From Pseudomonadales bacterium (GTDB lineage: Bacteria > Pseudomonadota > Gammaproteobacteria > Pseudomonadales > Azotimanducaceae), in NCBI GenBank assembly GCA_028277965.1, contig JANQFF010000211.1:1-35439 (forward strand): a stretch of DNA of 35,439 bases, in the 5' to 3' direction. Every line of letters begins with the position of its first letter. The first letter of the stretch is position 1. The notes beneath the pieces are model-generated. The model saw only the letters and a list, made by a program, of their open reading frames with translations. It was not told the origin of the DNA and made no database searches. Positions 22,292 through 30,417 of this stretch are shown here, one piece after another. The position numbers were made by a program, and so were the translations under genes.

Positions 22292-23521
22292 ATGGCGCAG
22301 CGGTTTCTCGGCTGGCGTATGGTGACGGTCGCTTTTTTTGTCGACTTTGTTGCCGTCGGCTTCTTTTTTTACTCATACGGTGTCTTTTTCAAAGCCATCG
22401 CCGCCGAATTTGGCGATTCGCGCCTGGGCGTTGCGCTCGGTCTGACAGTGACAAACGCAGTTGGAGCCATCGTCGCTCCCATGGTTGGCCGCGCGTTGGA
22501 TCGCTACCCCTTAAGGCGAATCATCGGGATCGGGGCAGCGTCGATGGCGCTAGGATTCGCCGGATTGAGCGTGGTGGAGACCCAATGGCAGTTTTACCTG
22601 GTCCTTGGTCTGTTTATCGGGTTCGGCGCGTCGAGTATGGGGCAACTGGCCACCAGCAAACTCGTCACCAACTGGTTCGACCGACGACGGTCGACCGCCC
22701 TCGGGATCGCCGCCACGGGAGTCTCCATGTCGGGTGTTTTCATGCCCGCGATCAGTGCTGAGCTGATCGACAGTTTTGGCTGGCGGGATGGATTCCTGAT
22801 CTATGGGTTGTTCACCGGATTTGTGGTGGTACCACTGGTGTTGCGTTTTGTCATTTCGCGCCCCGAAGATGTGGGTCTTCACCCGGACGGCGCTCTCGTT
22901 CTTGAAGAATCTGGCGGGACACAACCGGGTACCAGCCCCGAACCGCGGCTCAGAATGCATTCGGTGCTGCGGGACCGGAATTTCTGGGTGATCGCAATGG
23001 GATTTGCCCTGGTCTTCTGCTGCATGAGCGCAACGCTCACGCACATGGTGCCGCGTATAACCGACCTCGGTCACCCATTGGCCCGGGCCTCCCTGGTGAT
23101 GTCTCTGTGCGCAGGGATGGGTGTGTTCGGAAAACTTTCGTTCGGGTGGCTCGGCGACAAGCTGACCGTTCAGACAAACATGCTGATCATCATCGCTGTT
23201 CAGTTCCTGGGACAACTCACGATGTATCTCACGACCGACCTGCTTCTCTTCGCCATTGGCGCCGCGCTCTTCGGTTATGGGGTAGGGGGTGTCGTTCCGA
23301 TGCAGGGCACAACCGTGGCGAAAACGTTCGGGCGCGAACGCTTCGGCGCGGTGCTTGGAGCGATCAGGCCCGCGCAGTTCCCGATCACCATTCTCGGCGT
23401 ACCGTTCGCAGGGTGGGTGTTCGATACAACCGGAACGTACGACCTTGCGTTTCAGGTGTTGCTCGGAGTGTACGTAGCGGCTGCTGTAGCCTTTGTCTTC
23501 TACCGCGCTCCCAAAAACTAA
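22292..23521 (+). CDS. MFS transporter (OFA/monocarboxylate-like)
   Basis: The 409-residue protein has twelve predicted membrane segments, beginning GWRMVTVAFFVDFVAVGFFFYSYGVFFKAIAAEFGDSR. The loop 2-3 motif appears as GRALDRYPLRRIIGIGAASMALGFAG, and the related loop 8-9 motif as GWLGDKLTVQTNMLIIIAV. The layout and the WFDRRRSTALGIAATGVSMSGVF segment resemble MFS porters of the OFA/monocarboxylate type, which carry organic acids, usually in symport or antiport. The substrate is unknown. Its convergent neighbour is a family III CoA-transferase, so an organic acid that is then activated to a CoA ester is a reasonable guess. Its TAA overlaps the left arm of a perfect 41-bp palindrome. Confidence 0.9.
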   Translation: MAQRFLGWRMVTVAFFVDFVAVGFFFYSYGVFFKAIAAEFGDSRLGVALGLTVTNAVGAIVAPMVGRALDRYPLRRIIGIGAASMALGFAGLSVVETQWQFYLVLGLFIGFGASSMGQLATSKLVTNWFDRRRSTALGIAATGVSMSGVFMPAISAELIDSFGWRDGFLIYGLFTGFVVVPLVLRFVISRPEDVGLHPDGALVLEESGGTQPGTSPEPRLRMHSVLRDRNFWVIAMGFALVFCCMSATLTHMVPRITDLGHPLARASLVMSLCAGMGVFGKLSFGWLGDKLTVQTNMLIIIAVQFLGQLTMYLTTDLLLFAIGAALFGYGVGGVVPMQGTTVAKTFGRERFGAVLGAIRPAQFPITILGVPFAGWVFDTTGTYDLAFQVLLGVYVAAAVAFVFYRAPKN

Positions 23522-23555
23522 TAACATTGGGGTCAGACCCCAATGTTATTAGTTT
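23515..23555. repeat. Perfect 41-bp palindrome centred on ggggtcagacccc
   Basis: The left arm aaactaataacattggggtc at 23515-23534 and right arm gaccccaatgttattagttt at 23536-23555 are exact reverse complements around a single central base. The palindrome overlaps the TAA of the MFS gene (23519-23521) and reaches into the stop of the convergent CoA-transferase gene (23554-23556). Its core resembles palindromes I recall as dispersed REP-like repeats in gammaproteobacteria. It could act as a bidirectional transcription stop by hairpin formation, although no T run follows. Confidence 0.92.
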
Positions 23556-24717
23556 ACGTAACGGCTGCGATCTCTGCCCCGCTCAACCCCAGCTCCCCAA
23601 GAACCTCAGAATTATGCTCCCCCAGCAAAGGTGCCGCGCGGGTGATGCCGCTGGTGTGTTCATCGAACGAAGCAGCCGGTCGCGCCTGGCGGATTCTGCC
23701 GTGGCCTTCCCACTCGTAGATCTCGATAGTGCCATTGATGGCAATCTGTTCGTCTTCCAGAAGATCGAGACGGGTCAGCAGCGGCGCGCTTGGCACCCCC
23801 TCAGCATCGAGGCGTTTGAGGATCTCGTCCCGATCCCAGGTAGCGATCTCCGCGGCTGTCATCTGTTTGCGCAGTTCTGCGTTTTTGAAACGATCGGTTG
23901 TCGTGGCAAACCGCTCGTCGTCAATCCACTCCGTCTTTTCGAGCGCGTTACACATCCCGCGCCACTCGGCATCCGAAACTGCCCCTGCGGTGATGTAACC
24001 GTTCCGGGTTTCATAGATGAGGTCCATCGTGCCCTGAAACTTGGTGACGTCAATCTCGTCACCCACAAACGTGATCCCGGACATACCCTCGGGCCAGAAG
24101 AACGACACCATCGCATCGAGCATCGAAAGCCGGATGTGGTCACCGTTACCGGTCTTTTCCCGTGCATAGAGCGCGCTGGAGACAGCCTGGGCTGCGGTCA
24201 GCGAAGTGACCTTGTCAGCAATGATGATTCTGAACATCTTCGGGCGACCGGTATCCCGGTCCGCCTGAATGTCGGTGGCACCGCATAGCGCCTGTATTAC
24301 AGGATCGTAGACACGCTGGTGAGCGTAGGGACCTTCCTCGCCGAAGCCGCTGATTGAGACATAGATGATGTCCTTGTTGATCGTCCGCACTGCTTCTTCA
24401 CCAAACCCCATGCGATCCATCGCACCCGGGCGGAAGTTCTGGATGATGACATCGGCGGTCTCGACAAGGCTGCGCAGAGCAGCTTTGCCTGGCTCAGCTT
24501 TGAGATCGAGACAAATCCCACGCTTGCCCCGGTTACAGGACATGAACCCGGCGGTCAGACCGTTGCGCTGATTACCGATTTTGCGCATCTCATCACCATT
24601 GGGCGATTCCACCTTGATGACATCAGCGCCCTGGTCAGCCAGCATCCGGGCGGCGACCGGCCCAGAGACCATGGTGGAAAAATCGAGAACGCGAACGCCG
24701 TCGAGAGGTCCAGGCAT
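23554..24717 (-). CDS. CaiB/BaiF family (family III) CoA-transferase
   Basis: The 387-residue protein has the family signature at the start (GPLDGVRVLDFSTMVSGPVAARMLADQGADVIKVESPNGDEMR), FMSCNRGKRGICLDLK, IIQNFRPGAMDRMGFG and the catalytic aspartate Asp168 in IIADKVTSLTAAQA. It should transfer CoA to a carboxylic acid, forming a CoA ester. AAGGAATCAAC precedes the ATG. It follows the 96-residue orphan by 9 bp and is therefore probably the last gene of the PQQ-dehydrogenase unit; an alcohol oxidised outside the membrane could be imported as the acid and activated here. That pathway is inference. The 3' end abuts the perfect palindrome. Confidence 0.92.
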   Translation of the reverse strand: MPGPLDGVRVLDFSTMVSGPVAARMLADQGADVIKVESPNGDEMRKIGNQRNGLTAGFMSCNRGKRGICLDLKAEPGKAALRSLVETADVIIQNFRPGAMDRMGFGEEAVRTINKDIIYVSISGFGEEGPYAHQRVYDPVIQALCGATDIQADRDTGRPKMFRIIIADKVTSLTAAQAVSSALYAREKTGNGDHIRLSMLDAMVSFFWPEGMSGITFVGDEIDVTKFQGTMDLIYETRNGYITAGAVSDAEWRGMCNALEKTEWIDDERFATTTDRFKNAELRKQMTAAEIATWDRDEILKRLDAEGVPSAPLLTRLDLLEDEQIAINGTIEIYEWEGHGRIRQARPAASFDEHTSGITRAAPLLGEHNSEVLGELGLSGAEIAAVT

Positions 24718-24726
24718 GTTGATTCC

Positions 24727-25017
24727 TTAGTTGAACCGGGCTTTGAGCAACTGCAGCTGAATTTTCCCCGTTACATTACACCGGATCTGAACCGCTTCCG
24801 GAAGGATGTGTTCGGCGATGTAGGGTTCGAAACTGGAAGCCGAGAAGGGACTGAGGTCACCCATTTCGATTTCAACAGCAAACCCCTGGACAACGGGCAG
24901 GATCGTGATGGCATCAGCGTTTGGCAGGTTGTCTTCGAGTTCCGTCTGCAACCGCTCCCGGGATTCGCGGCAGGGATCGACACCTTTTACGAGGTATTTG
25001 ACAACCCCGGCGCTCAT
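24727..25017 (-). CDS. Small protein of unknown function (96 residues) in the PQQ operon
   Basis: The product starts MSAGVVKYLVKGVDPCRESRE at an ATG at 25017 that overlaps the TGA of the PQQ dehydrogenase gene (ATGA), so translation is coupled; the longer frame upstream would run inside the dehydrogenase gene. It has predicted strands (TILPVVQGFAVEIEM) and a C-terminal strand set around EAVQIRCNVTGKIQLQLLKARF. There is no signal peptide and no membrane segment. I do not recognise a family. Its fixed position between the dehydrogenase and the CoA-transferase suggests an accessory role, such as a small cytosolic binding or assembly factor. Confidence 0.65.
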   Translation of the reverse strand: MSAGVVKYLVKGVDPCRESRERLQTELEDNLPNADAITILPVVQGFAVEIEMGDLSPFSASSFEPYIAEHILPEAVQIRCNVTGKIQLQLLKARFN

Positions 25018-26939
25018 GGCCCTTCTTTCAACCGGAAGGCGACCAGGTGATCGCCGGAAGGTTTGGGTGATGTGAAGTGTCCGCCTGCGGCGATCAGCAC
25101 GTATTGCTGATCCTTGTAGGTATAGCTCATCGGGACTGAGTTTCCCGTGGTTGGAAGGGATGCCTTCCACAACTCATCACCAGACAGCGTGTCGATCGCA
25201 CGGATGTAGCCGTCTGAGGTGGCGCCAATGAATATCAGACCCGTGGCCGTGACCATCGGTCCACCCATTTCCATGCCACCGTCGATGAAGTGATAAAACG
25301 GCCACGGTGCGAGGCCTTCCAGCGTACCCAGCGGTTTTTGCCAGAGAATCTCACCTGCTTCCAGATCGACCGCGGCGAGTGTTGCCCATGGGGGTGCGGT
25401 ACATGGGACGCCGAAGGGTGACATGATCGGCTCCATGATGACGCAGTAGCGGGACCCGGTCTGTGGGAAGGGGAGGTTATCGGGACAGTCTTTCTGCTCG
25501 GCCAGCGTGACGCTGATAGGCATATGTTTGGTATTTGCCACCATGATTTTGCGATTGAGGTCGACAGCCGGTGCCCCCCAGTTGTTGCCGCCCAGGGGTG
25601 ATGGGTAGTAAGGGGTGCCCTGCAGACTGGGCGGTGTGTAGATCGGCCCCGTAAGCATCGATTCGAGCTTTTCACGACACTGGCCCTCATCCCAGAATGT
25701 CAGGCCCCAGGCATCGTCGGGGGTGATGCCGAGCTGATGCAGGGGTGGCGGTTTGGTCGGGAAAGGCTGAGTAGGGCTCAGGTATTCACCCGGGACCGCA
25801 CCTTCCTGGGGAACGGGACGCTCTTCGACCGGAAACAACGGTTCGCCGGTTTCACGATCGAGTACAAACGTCATGCCCATCTTTGTGACCTGAACGACGG
25901 CTGGTCGCGTGCGGCCGTCGATGGTCAGGTCAACAAATGTAGGCTGCGCGGGCACATCATAGTCCCAGATATCGTGATGTACCGTCTGGAAGTGCCAGGC
26001 CACGGTGCCGTCGCTGGCGTTCAAGGCAACAACTGAGCTCGAGTAGTAATCCTGGTGCCCGTCCCGGTCGCCGCCGTAGTAGTCCGGCGATGAATTCCCT
26101 GTTGGGACGATCACGAGACCCAGTTCTTCGTCGGTGGAGATCGTTGACCAGACGTTGGTGGTACCGGAGACGAAATTCCCGTCTTCATCAACCTGGGGGC
26201 GGTCGGGATGTACCGGATTCCAGCCCCATAGGTATTCTCCGGAACGAATGTCGAATGCTCGAACAACCCCGGCAGGGGAGTCGGGGCGGCGGCTGTCGAT
26301 GACAAACGCACCCGTCACGATCGCATTGCCGACGATTGCTGGCGCGCTGGTAATGCTGTACTCAAATCCCTCGTGTACTCCGAGCCCTTCGGTCAGGGAA
26401 ACGTCGCCCGCGGCACCGAAATCCGGGCAGCGTGTACCTGTGCTGCCGTCGATTGCAATGAGGCGGGCATCCAGAGTGCCGAGAATGATGCGGTGACCGC
26501 AAAACTCATCAGGGGCTTCCGGGTCGATCCAACTGCTGACACCACGGCAGTTTGTAATGCCTTCGTCTTCCATGTTGACCTTCGGATCGAACACCCACTT
26601 CTCTTTACCCGTAGCAGGGTCGAGCGCGAAGACCCGGTTGAATGGTGTGCAGTAGTAAACGGTGTCCCGCACCATGATGGGTGTCACCATGAAGTTTGTG
26701 GGCCGGGTCCGCATCGTTTCGTCGGTGATCGTCTCGGTCAGCCCCTGCAGTCCTCCGACAAAGTCACCCGAATTGTGTACCCATGCCTGAGCAAGGTTTC
26801 CGACATTATCCGGCGTGATCTGGGTGCTATCGGTAAAGTGCCCACCCCCGGCCGCGCCACCGTAAGCCGGCCACTCGATATTATCTGCCCAGCCCGTGGA
26901 GGTTGTGCAGGCCAGCATGAGTGCGATGAACTTCCGCAT
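25014..26939 (-). CDS. PQQ-dependent dehydrogenase (quinoprotein, propeller type)
   Basis: The 641-residue protein begins with a Sec signal peptide (MRKFIALMLACTTSTGWADN) cleaved probably after GWA. The eight-bladed propeller shows NIEWPAYGGAAGGGHFTDSTQITPDNV, several W-docking repeats (DPATGKEKWVFD, DGTVAWHF, AGEILWQKPLGT, LSGDELWKASLPTTGN) and HHDIWDYDVPAQP, typical of quinoprotein alcohol and glucose dehydrogenases. It should oxidise an alcohol or aldose in the periplasm and pass electrons to a quinone or cytochrome. No c-type CxxCH motif is seen, so the electron acceptor is separate. The open frame extends upstream to 27140, but the start with signal peptide at 26939 fits better. Confidence 0.9.
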   Translation of the reverse strand: MRKFIALMLACTTSTGWADNIEWPAYGGAAGGGHFTDSTQITPDNVGNLAQAWVHNSGDFVGGLQGLTETITDETMRTRPTNFMVTPIMVRDTVYYCTPFNRVFALDPATGKEKWVFDPKVNMEDEGITNCRGVSSWIDPEAPDEFCGHRIILGTLDARLIAIDGSTGTRCPDFGAAGDVSLTEGLGVHEGFEYSITSAPAIVGNAIVTGAFVIDSRRPDSPAGVVRAFDIRSGEYLWGWNPVHPDRPQVDEDGNFVSGTTNVWSTISTDEELGLVIVPTGNSSPDYYGGDRDGHQDYYSSSVVALNASDGTVAWHFQTVHHDIWDYDVPAQPTFVDLTIDGRTRPAVVQVTKMGMTFVLDRETGEPLFPVEERPVPQEGAVPGEYLSPTQPFPTKPPPLHQLGITPDDAWGLTFWDEGQCREKLESMLTGPIYTPPSLQGTPYYPSPLGGNNWGAPAVDLNRKIMVANTKHMPISVTLAEQKDCPDNLPFPQTGSRYCVIMEPIMSPFGVPCTAPPWATLAAVDLEAGEILWQKPLGTLEGLAPWPFYHFIDGGMEMGGPMVTATGLIFIGATSDGYIRAIDTLSGDELWKASLPTTGNSVPMSYTYKDQQYVLIAAGGHFTSPKPSGDHLVAFRLKEGP

Positions 26940-26964
26940 GTTGACTCTCAATTCCCTGTAGTAA

Positions 26965-27726
26965 TCAGTTGGCTCCCTGGACAACCTGCTCCCCGATGAA
27001 CAACGCATTGGAGCAGTCGAGGATCGAATTGAAGTGGCGGCTGAGCTGCGCGCCTGCCGGGGAGGAAAAGAGGGATGCGGTCCTGGATGACCACGCCGTT
27101 GCGTCGTCGTGCACACCGAAATAGAACACATCTGGTGCATCCGCTACGCCGGTTATGCGTTCCGAGGCGTAAAGCTGGAACGCGCGGTGGGTTTCGAGAC
27201 TGCCCATGGTGCCGCGGAGATTGTCTTCGAGATCACTCAGGTCTTCCGCACGGGCACCGTCTTTGAAGCGACAGGCAAACGCGTTGATGAACGACGGTGG
27301 TGTGCCGACGGCGGGTTGCCCTCCGTTGAAAACCTGTCGGACGTACGAGAGGTTGGATTCGCAGTCGGCGACAGCGCCAAAGCGCTCCATGACCGTAGAC
27401 ATCTCCTCGGCGATGGCTGCTCTGTCGTTGCTGCGCCCGAACGCCTCGAGATTCTCGTGCACGTTCAGCCAGAGAAAATCGAGATCGGGATTACCTTTGA
27501 ACGTATGCCAGACAAATGCGGGTTCGAGCGTGATGCCCGCCCGCTCGGCCTGCCTGACGAGATAGTCACGGGCGGCCATCAGGTTGTCGCTGTCCTGTCC
27601 CTCGCGATAGTTACACGCAAAAGATTCGAGCACGCCAGGCGGCGGAGCTTCTTCGGCCAGCGCAGCTTGTCCGAGTACCAGGGTTGTTGCCAACAGCGCA
27701 ACAAGGCGAGTCAAAAAGCGGTTCAT
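26965..27726 (-). CDS. Secreted protein with two copies of a cysteine-bearing domain, unknown function
   Basis: The 253-residue protein has a Sec signal (MNRFLTRLVALLATTLVLGQAALA) cleaved near residue 24. Two internal copies follow: residues about 34-131 start with ESFACNYREGQDSDNLMAARDYLVRQ and end near CESNLSYV, and about 148-247 start with NAFACRFKDGARAEDLSDLEDNL and end near CSNALFIGEQVV. Cys38/Cys122 and Cys152/Cys238 hold the same relative positions, suggesting one disulfide per copy. AGGGAG lies 6 nt before the ATG at 27726, which selects this start over the one at 27732. It precedes the PQQ dehydrogenase by 25 bp and may be its periplasmic partner. No named family is recognised with confidence. 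Confidence 0.75.
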   Translation of the reverse strand: MNRFLTRLVALLATTLVLGQAALAEEAPPPGVLESFACNYREGQDSDNLMAARDYLVRQAERAGITLEPAFVWHTFKGNPDLDFLWLNVHENLEAFGRSNDRAAIAEEMSTVMERFGAVADCESNLSYVRQVFNGGQPAVGTPPSFINAFACRFKDGARAEDLSDLEDNLRGTMGSLETHRAFQLYASERITGVADAPDVFYFGVHDDATAWSSRTASLFSSPAGAQLSRHFNSILDCSNALFIGEQVVQGAN

Positions 27727-27782
27727 CCACATCTCCCTGCAGTGTCCTGAACCCATAGTGTCCGACAATGGAGCGGTAAACG

Positions 27783-29063
27783 CTAATGCGGTGTTTTTGG
27801 CGGCTTCGCTGCCCAGAAACAGAAACTCCCGGTCAGCGAGAGCAGCGCAATGATCGTAAACGCCAGCTGGTAGTTTCCGTAAATGTCGAACAGGACGCCG
27901 CAGATGATTGGTCCGCCGGTCATGCCGATCATCACAATCAGGCTGGATATACCCATGATGGTCCCGAAAGAGCGGGGTCCGAAATAATCGGCGCGAAGGG
28001 CTACCATCAAGGGCCCGCGCATGCCCCAGCCCAGACCGTGGAGGAGGACAAAAACTCCGATCCAGGCAATGTTGTCAGCGTACGTAATCGCCAGGAGCCC
28101 CAGGCTGTGGCCGACCATACACAGGCTGCATATAAGTCGTTTGCTGAACCGGTCACCCAGCCAGCCACCCAGAAAGAGACCCGCAAGCTGGACACCCGTC
28201 ATGAAGCTGAACACCACTCCGGCCTGGACTGCCGTGTAGTCCAGCGATTTGGTGAGGTGCGGGATCAGGTGCGCGAGCATCGCTGAGACGGTGAAGAGTG
28301 CCAGGCCGTGACCCGCGGAAATGAGCCAGAATGAAGGGGCGCGCACGGCCTGTTGCCATGTGAAACTCAGTACCTCTGCAGGCAGTGGTTCGGCGGTATC
28401 ACCCAATGGGTGGTGGATGCCGTCCGGAAATTCCCCAATCTCTTCAGGGCGGTGCCTGACGAGTTGTACGAGCGGTCCGGCGATAAAGAGCACCATCAGG
28501 CCGGAAACCACAGCCATTGAACGCCAGCCCCAGGTTTCCATACCGTAAATAACAAGAGGTACGCAGAGACCGCCAACGGAAAAACCGATCTGGGACCATG
28601 CGACAGCTTTGGCGCGATGACGATCGAACCAGTTGACAAGACTCACCATAAGGGTGGCAAAGCCGCCGAGGCTCGAACCCAGGGCGATCAGAACAAATGC
28701 CATGAAATAGGTAAAAATGGAATCGACCCTGGCAAAGATGAAAAAGCCGATACCGAAGATGACGGTTCCAATCGTCAGGATAATGCGTGGGCCAAACCGG
28801 TCTACCAGCCACCCCTGCAGTGGCCCCAGGAGCCCGCTCTCGAGGCGCGTCAGAGCGAACGCTGCGGACAAAACCGTCATGCTCCAGCCGAACTCGTCCT
28901 GCATCATGACAGCGTAGGCACCGTAAGAATGCATCCACGTCATGGCCGCCAGCCATTGGATACCGGTGCACGCAGCGACAATCCACCAGCCATAGAAAAC
29001 CTTGCCGCGGGGCCTGAACAATTCGTCCAGCCGCGACCGCGTGTCGCGCAAACGTTGGAGCAT
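27783..29063 (-). CDS. MFS transporter (OFA/monocarboxylate-like)
   Basis: The protein has about 426 residues and twelve predicted helices: FYGWWIVAACTGIQWLAAMTW early on, GWLVDRFGPRIILTIGTVIFGIGFFIF at loop 2-3, a long central loop (RHRPEEIGEFPDGIHHP) and GGWLGDRFSKRLICSLCMVGHSLGLLAI at loop 8-9. The layout resembles organic-acid porters. I prefer the ATG at 29063; a GTG two codons upstream is equally open. It ends 56 bp before the secreted duplicated-domain gene on the same strand, so it may be the first gene of the PQQ unit and import the dehydrogenase product. It is divergent from the patatin gene. Confidence 0.88.
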   Translation of the reverse strand: MLQRLRDTRSRLDELFRPRGKVFYGWWIVAACTGIQWLAAMTWMHSYGAYAVMMQDEFGWSMTVLSAAFALTRLESGLLGPLQGWLVDRFGPRIILTIGTVIFGIGFFIFARVDSIFTYFMAFVLIALGSSLGGFATLMVSLVNWFDRHRAKAVAWSQIGFSVGGLCVPLVIYGMETWGWRSMAVVSGLMVLFIAGPLVQLVRHRPEEIGEFPDGIHHPLGDTAEPLPAEVLSFTWQQAVRAPSFWLISAGHGLALFTVSAMLAHLIPHLTKSLDYTAVQAGVVFSFMTGVQLAGLFLGGWLGDRFSKRLICSLCMVGHSLGLLAITYADNIAWIGVFVLLHGLGWGMRGPLMVALRADYFGPRSFGTIMGISSLIVMIGMTGGPIICGVLFDIYGNYQLAFTIIALLSLTGSFCFWAAKPPKTPH

Positions 29064-29132
29064 CCACACATTCTACGCGATTGCCGGGGAGGGCGCGTGC
29101 CAGGCTGAATATAGACAAATTACCGAACCAAA

Positions 29133-29160
29133 TTGTTCATGTTTGCAGGTGCGCTAGACT
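29133..29160 (+). promoter_or_regulatory. Candidate sigma-70 promoter of the patatin gene
   Basis: TTGTTC at 29133-29138 and TAGACT at 29155-29160 are separated by 16 bp, about 90 nt before the ATG at 29248. It lies in the 184-bp divergent gap between the MFS and patatin genes. Confidence 0.4.
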
Positions 29161-29247
29161 ACCAGGCGTGTCAGAGTGTGGGATGGAGACGCGGTTCAAC
29201 GATTTGGGACAGAGACCAGGTAGATAGAACCAACAGGACTCAAAGGC

Positions 29248-30417
29248 ATGGCGAAACAGCACAAGGATGCATTGGTACTCAGCGGCGGTGGTGCGCGGGC
29301 AGCGTACCAGGTCGGCTGTCTGCGCTATATTGCCAGACACGTGCCGGGCTACCGTCCGGTCATCATGACCGGTGTTTCGGCAGGTGCCATTAACGCCGTT
29401 CACCTCGCATCCGCGCGTACCGACTGGCTGACAGCGGTTGAAACCCTGAGGGACCTCTGGCTCAGCCTGGACACCACCAAGGTTTACGAAACCAGCGTCA
29501 CCAACCTGATGCGCCGCGTCATGATCTGGGGGATGCGCGTGATTTCGGGTGGTCGTCTCGGCAGGGCAGATGTGCGTGGCATGGTGGATAACGCTCCGTT
29601 GAGACAGTTTCTCGGTGCCCATCTGCCATTGGATGGCAAACGTATCGATGGCATTCCCCAGAACCTCGCGGAAGGTGTGCTCGAAGCCCTTGCAATTGTC
29701 ACAACCAACTACGGTTCGGGGCGATCTGTTGCCTGGGTAGAAGGCGACGACGAAGGCTGGGACAAGGGTCAGCTGCGCGGGTACGAGACAGAAATGACGC
29801 TGGACCACGTGATGGCATCAGCCGCGCTGCCGATGTTTTTCCCGGCAGTTAAGCTGGAAGATATGTGGCACGGTGATGGGGGTATTCGCCTGACTGCACC
29901 ACTGTCACCTGCCTTGCACATGGGTGCTACCAGGATCCTTGCGGTTTCCCCGCGGGCTAAACCGGTGTACGGCCTGCCGCCGGAGTTACGCTCGCCTTAC
30001 CCTTCACCTGCTCAAATCGCGGGTGTTTTGCTCAATGCGGTATTCCTCGACAACCTTGACTTCGACGCGATACAGATGAATCGGATCAATCAGTTGGTTC
30101 GAGGCCTGCCGGAGGGACAGTCAGGAGGTATGCGGGAGGTTGATGTCCTGGTGCTTCGTCCCAGGGAAGACCTCGGCGTCCTGGCCCGGCAGCACGAAGT
30201 CGAATTACCCAGCGCTTTCAGGTTTTTTGAGAGCGGTCTGAACAATCGCGAACGCAGCAGTTCCGATACGTTGAGCATGGTGATCTTCGAGCCGGAATAC
30301 CTCGCCCTGCTCATGCGGCTTGGAGAAGAGGACGCGGCTGACCGGCACGATGAGATTGAGGCTTTCCTGCGGGACGATTCTTATCAACCTTCCGTCTCAG
30401 AGAGACAACTCGCGTAG
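29248..30417 (+). CDS. Patatin-like phospholipase
   Basis: The 389-residue protein carries the patatin catalytic set: the oxyanion loop GGGARAAY at residues 13-20, the nucleophile elbow GVSAG with Ser44, and the dyad aspartate Asp210 in HGDGG. The Ser-Asp dyad hydrolyses acyl chains from phospholipids or other lipids. There is no signal peptide, so it acts from the cytoplasm or is exported by another route. A long C-terminal part (from about 220) has no clear domain; it contains VLVLRPREDLGVLARQHEVELP. The 3' end overlaps the convergent glycerophosphodiesterase gene by 34 bp. Together with that enzyme it could complete turnover of phospholipids: deacylation, then headgroup release. Confidence 0.92.
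   Translation: MAKQHKDALVLSGGGARAAYQVGCLRYIARHVPGYRPVIMTGVSAGAINAVHLASARTDWLTAVETLRDLWLSLDTTKVYETSVTNLMRRVMIWGMRVISGGRLGRADVRGMVDNAPLRQFLGAHLPLDGKRIDGIPQNLAEGVLEALAIVTTNYGSGRSVAWVEGDDEGWDKGQLRGYETEMTLDHVMASAALPMFFPAVKLEDMWHGDGGIRLTAPLSPALHMGATRILAVSPRAKPVYGLPPELRSPYPSPAQIAGVLLNAVFLDNLDFDAIQMNRINQLVRGLPEGQSGGMREVDVLVLRPREDLGVLARQHEVELPSAFRFFESGLNNRERSSSDTLSMVIFEPEYLALLMRLGEEDAADRHDEIEAFLRDDSYQPSVSERQLA

Noticed and set aside
22550..23527. Minus-strand open frame of 325 codons opposite the MFS gene
   Set aside because: The translation is hydrophilic and low in family features, while the plus strand encodes twelve regular membrane helices.
23107..24288. Plus-strand open frame of 393 codons spanning the MFS 3' end and the CoA-transferase
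   Set aside because: It crosses two well-supported genes and the palindrome, and shows no domain of its own.
26905..26939. Lipobox in the PQQ dehydrogenase signal (LMLAC)
   Set aside because: The -3 and -2 positions are Met and Leu, a poor match; ordinary cleavage after GWA is more likely.
26940..27140. N-terminal extension of the PQQ dehydrogenase to 27140
   Set aside because: It would hide the signal peptide behind a Ser/Arg-rich stretch that overlaps the secreted-protein gene.
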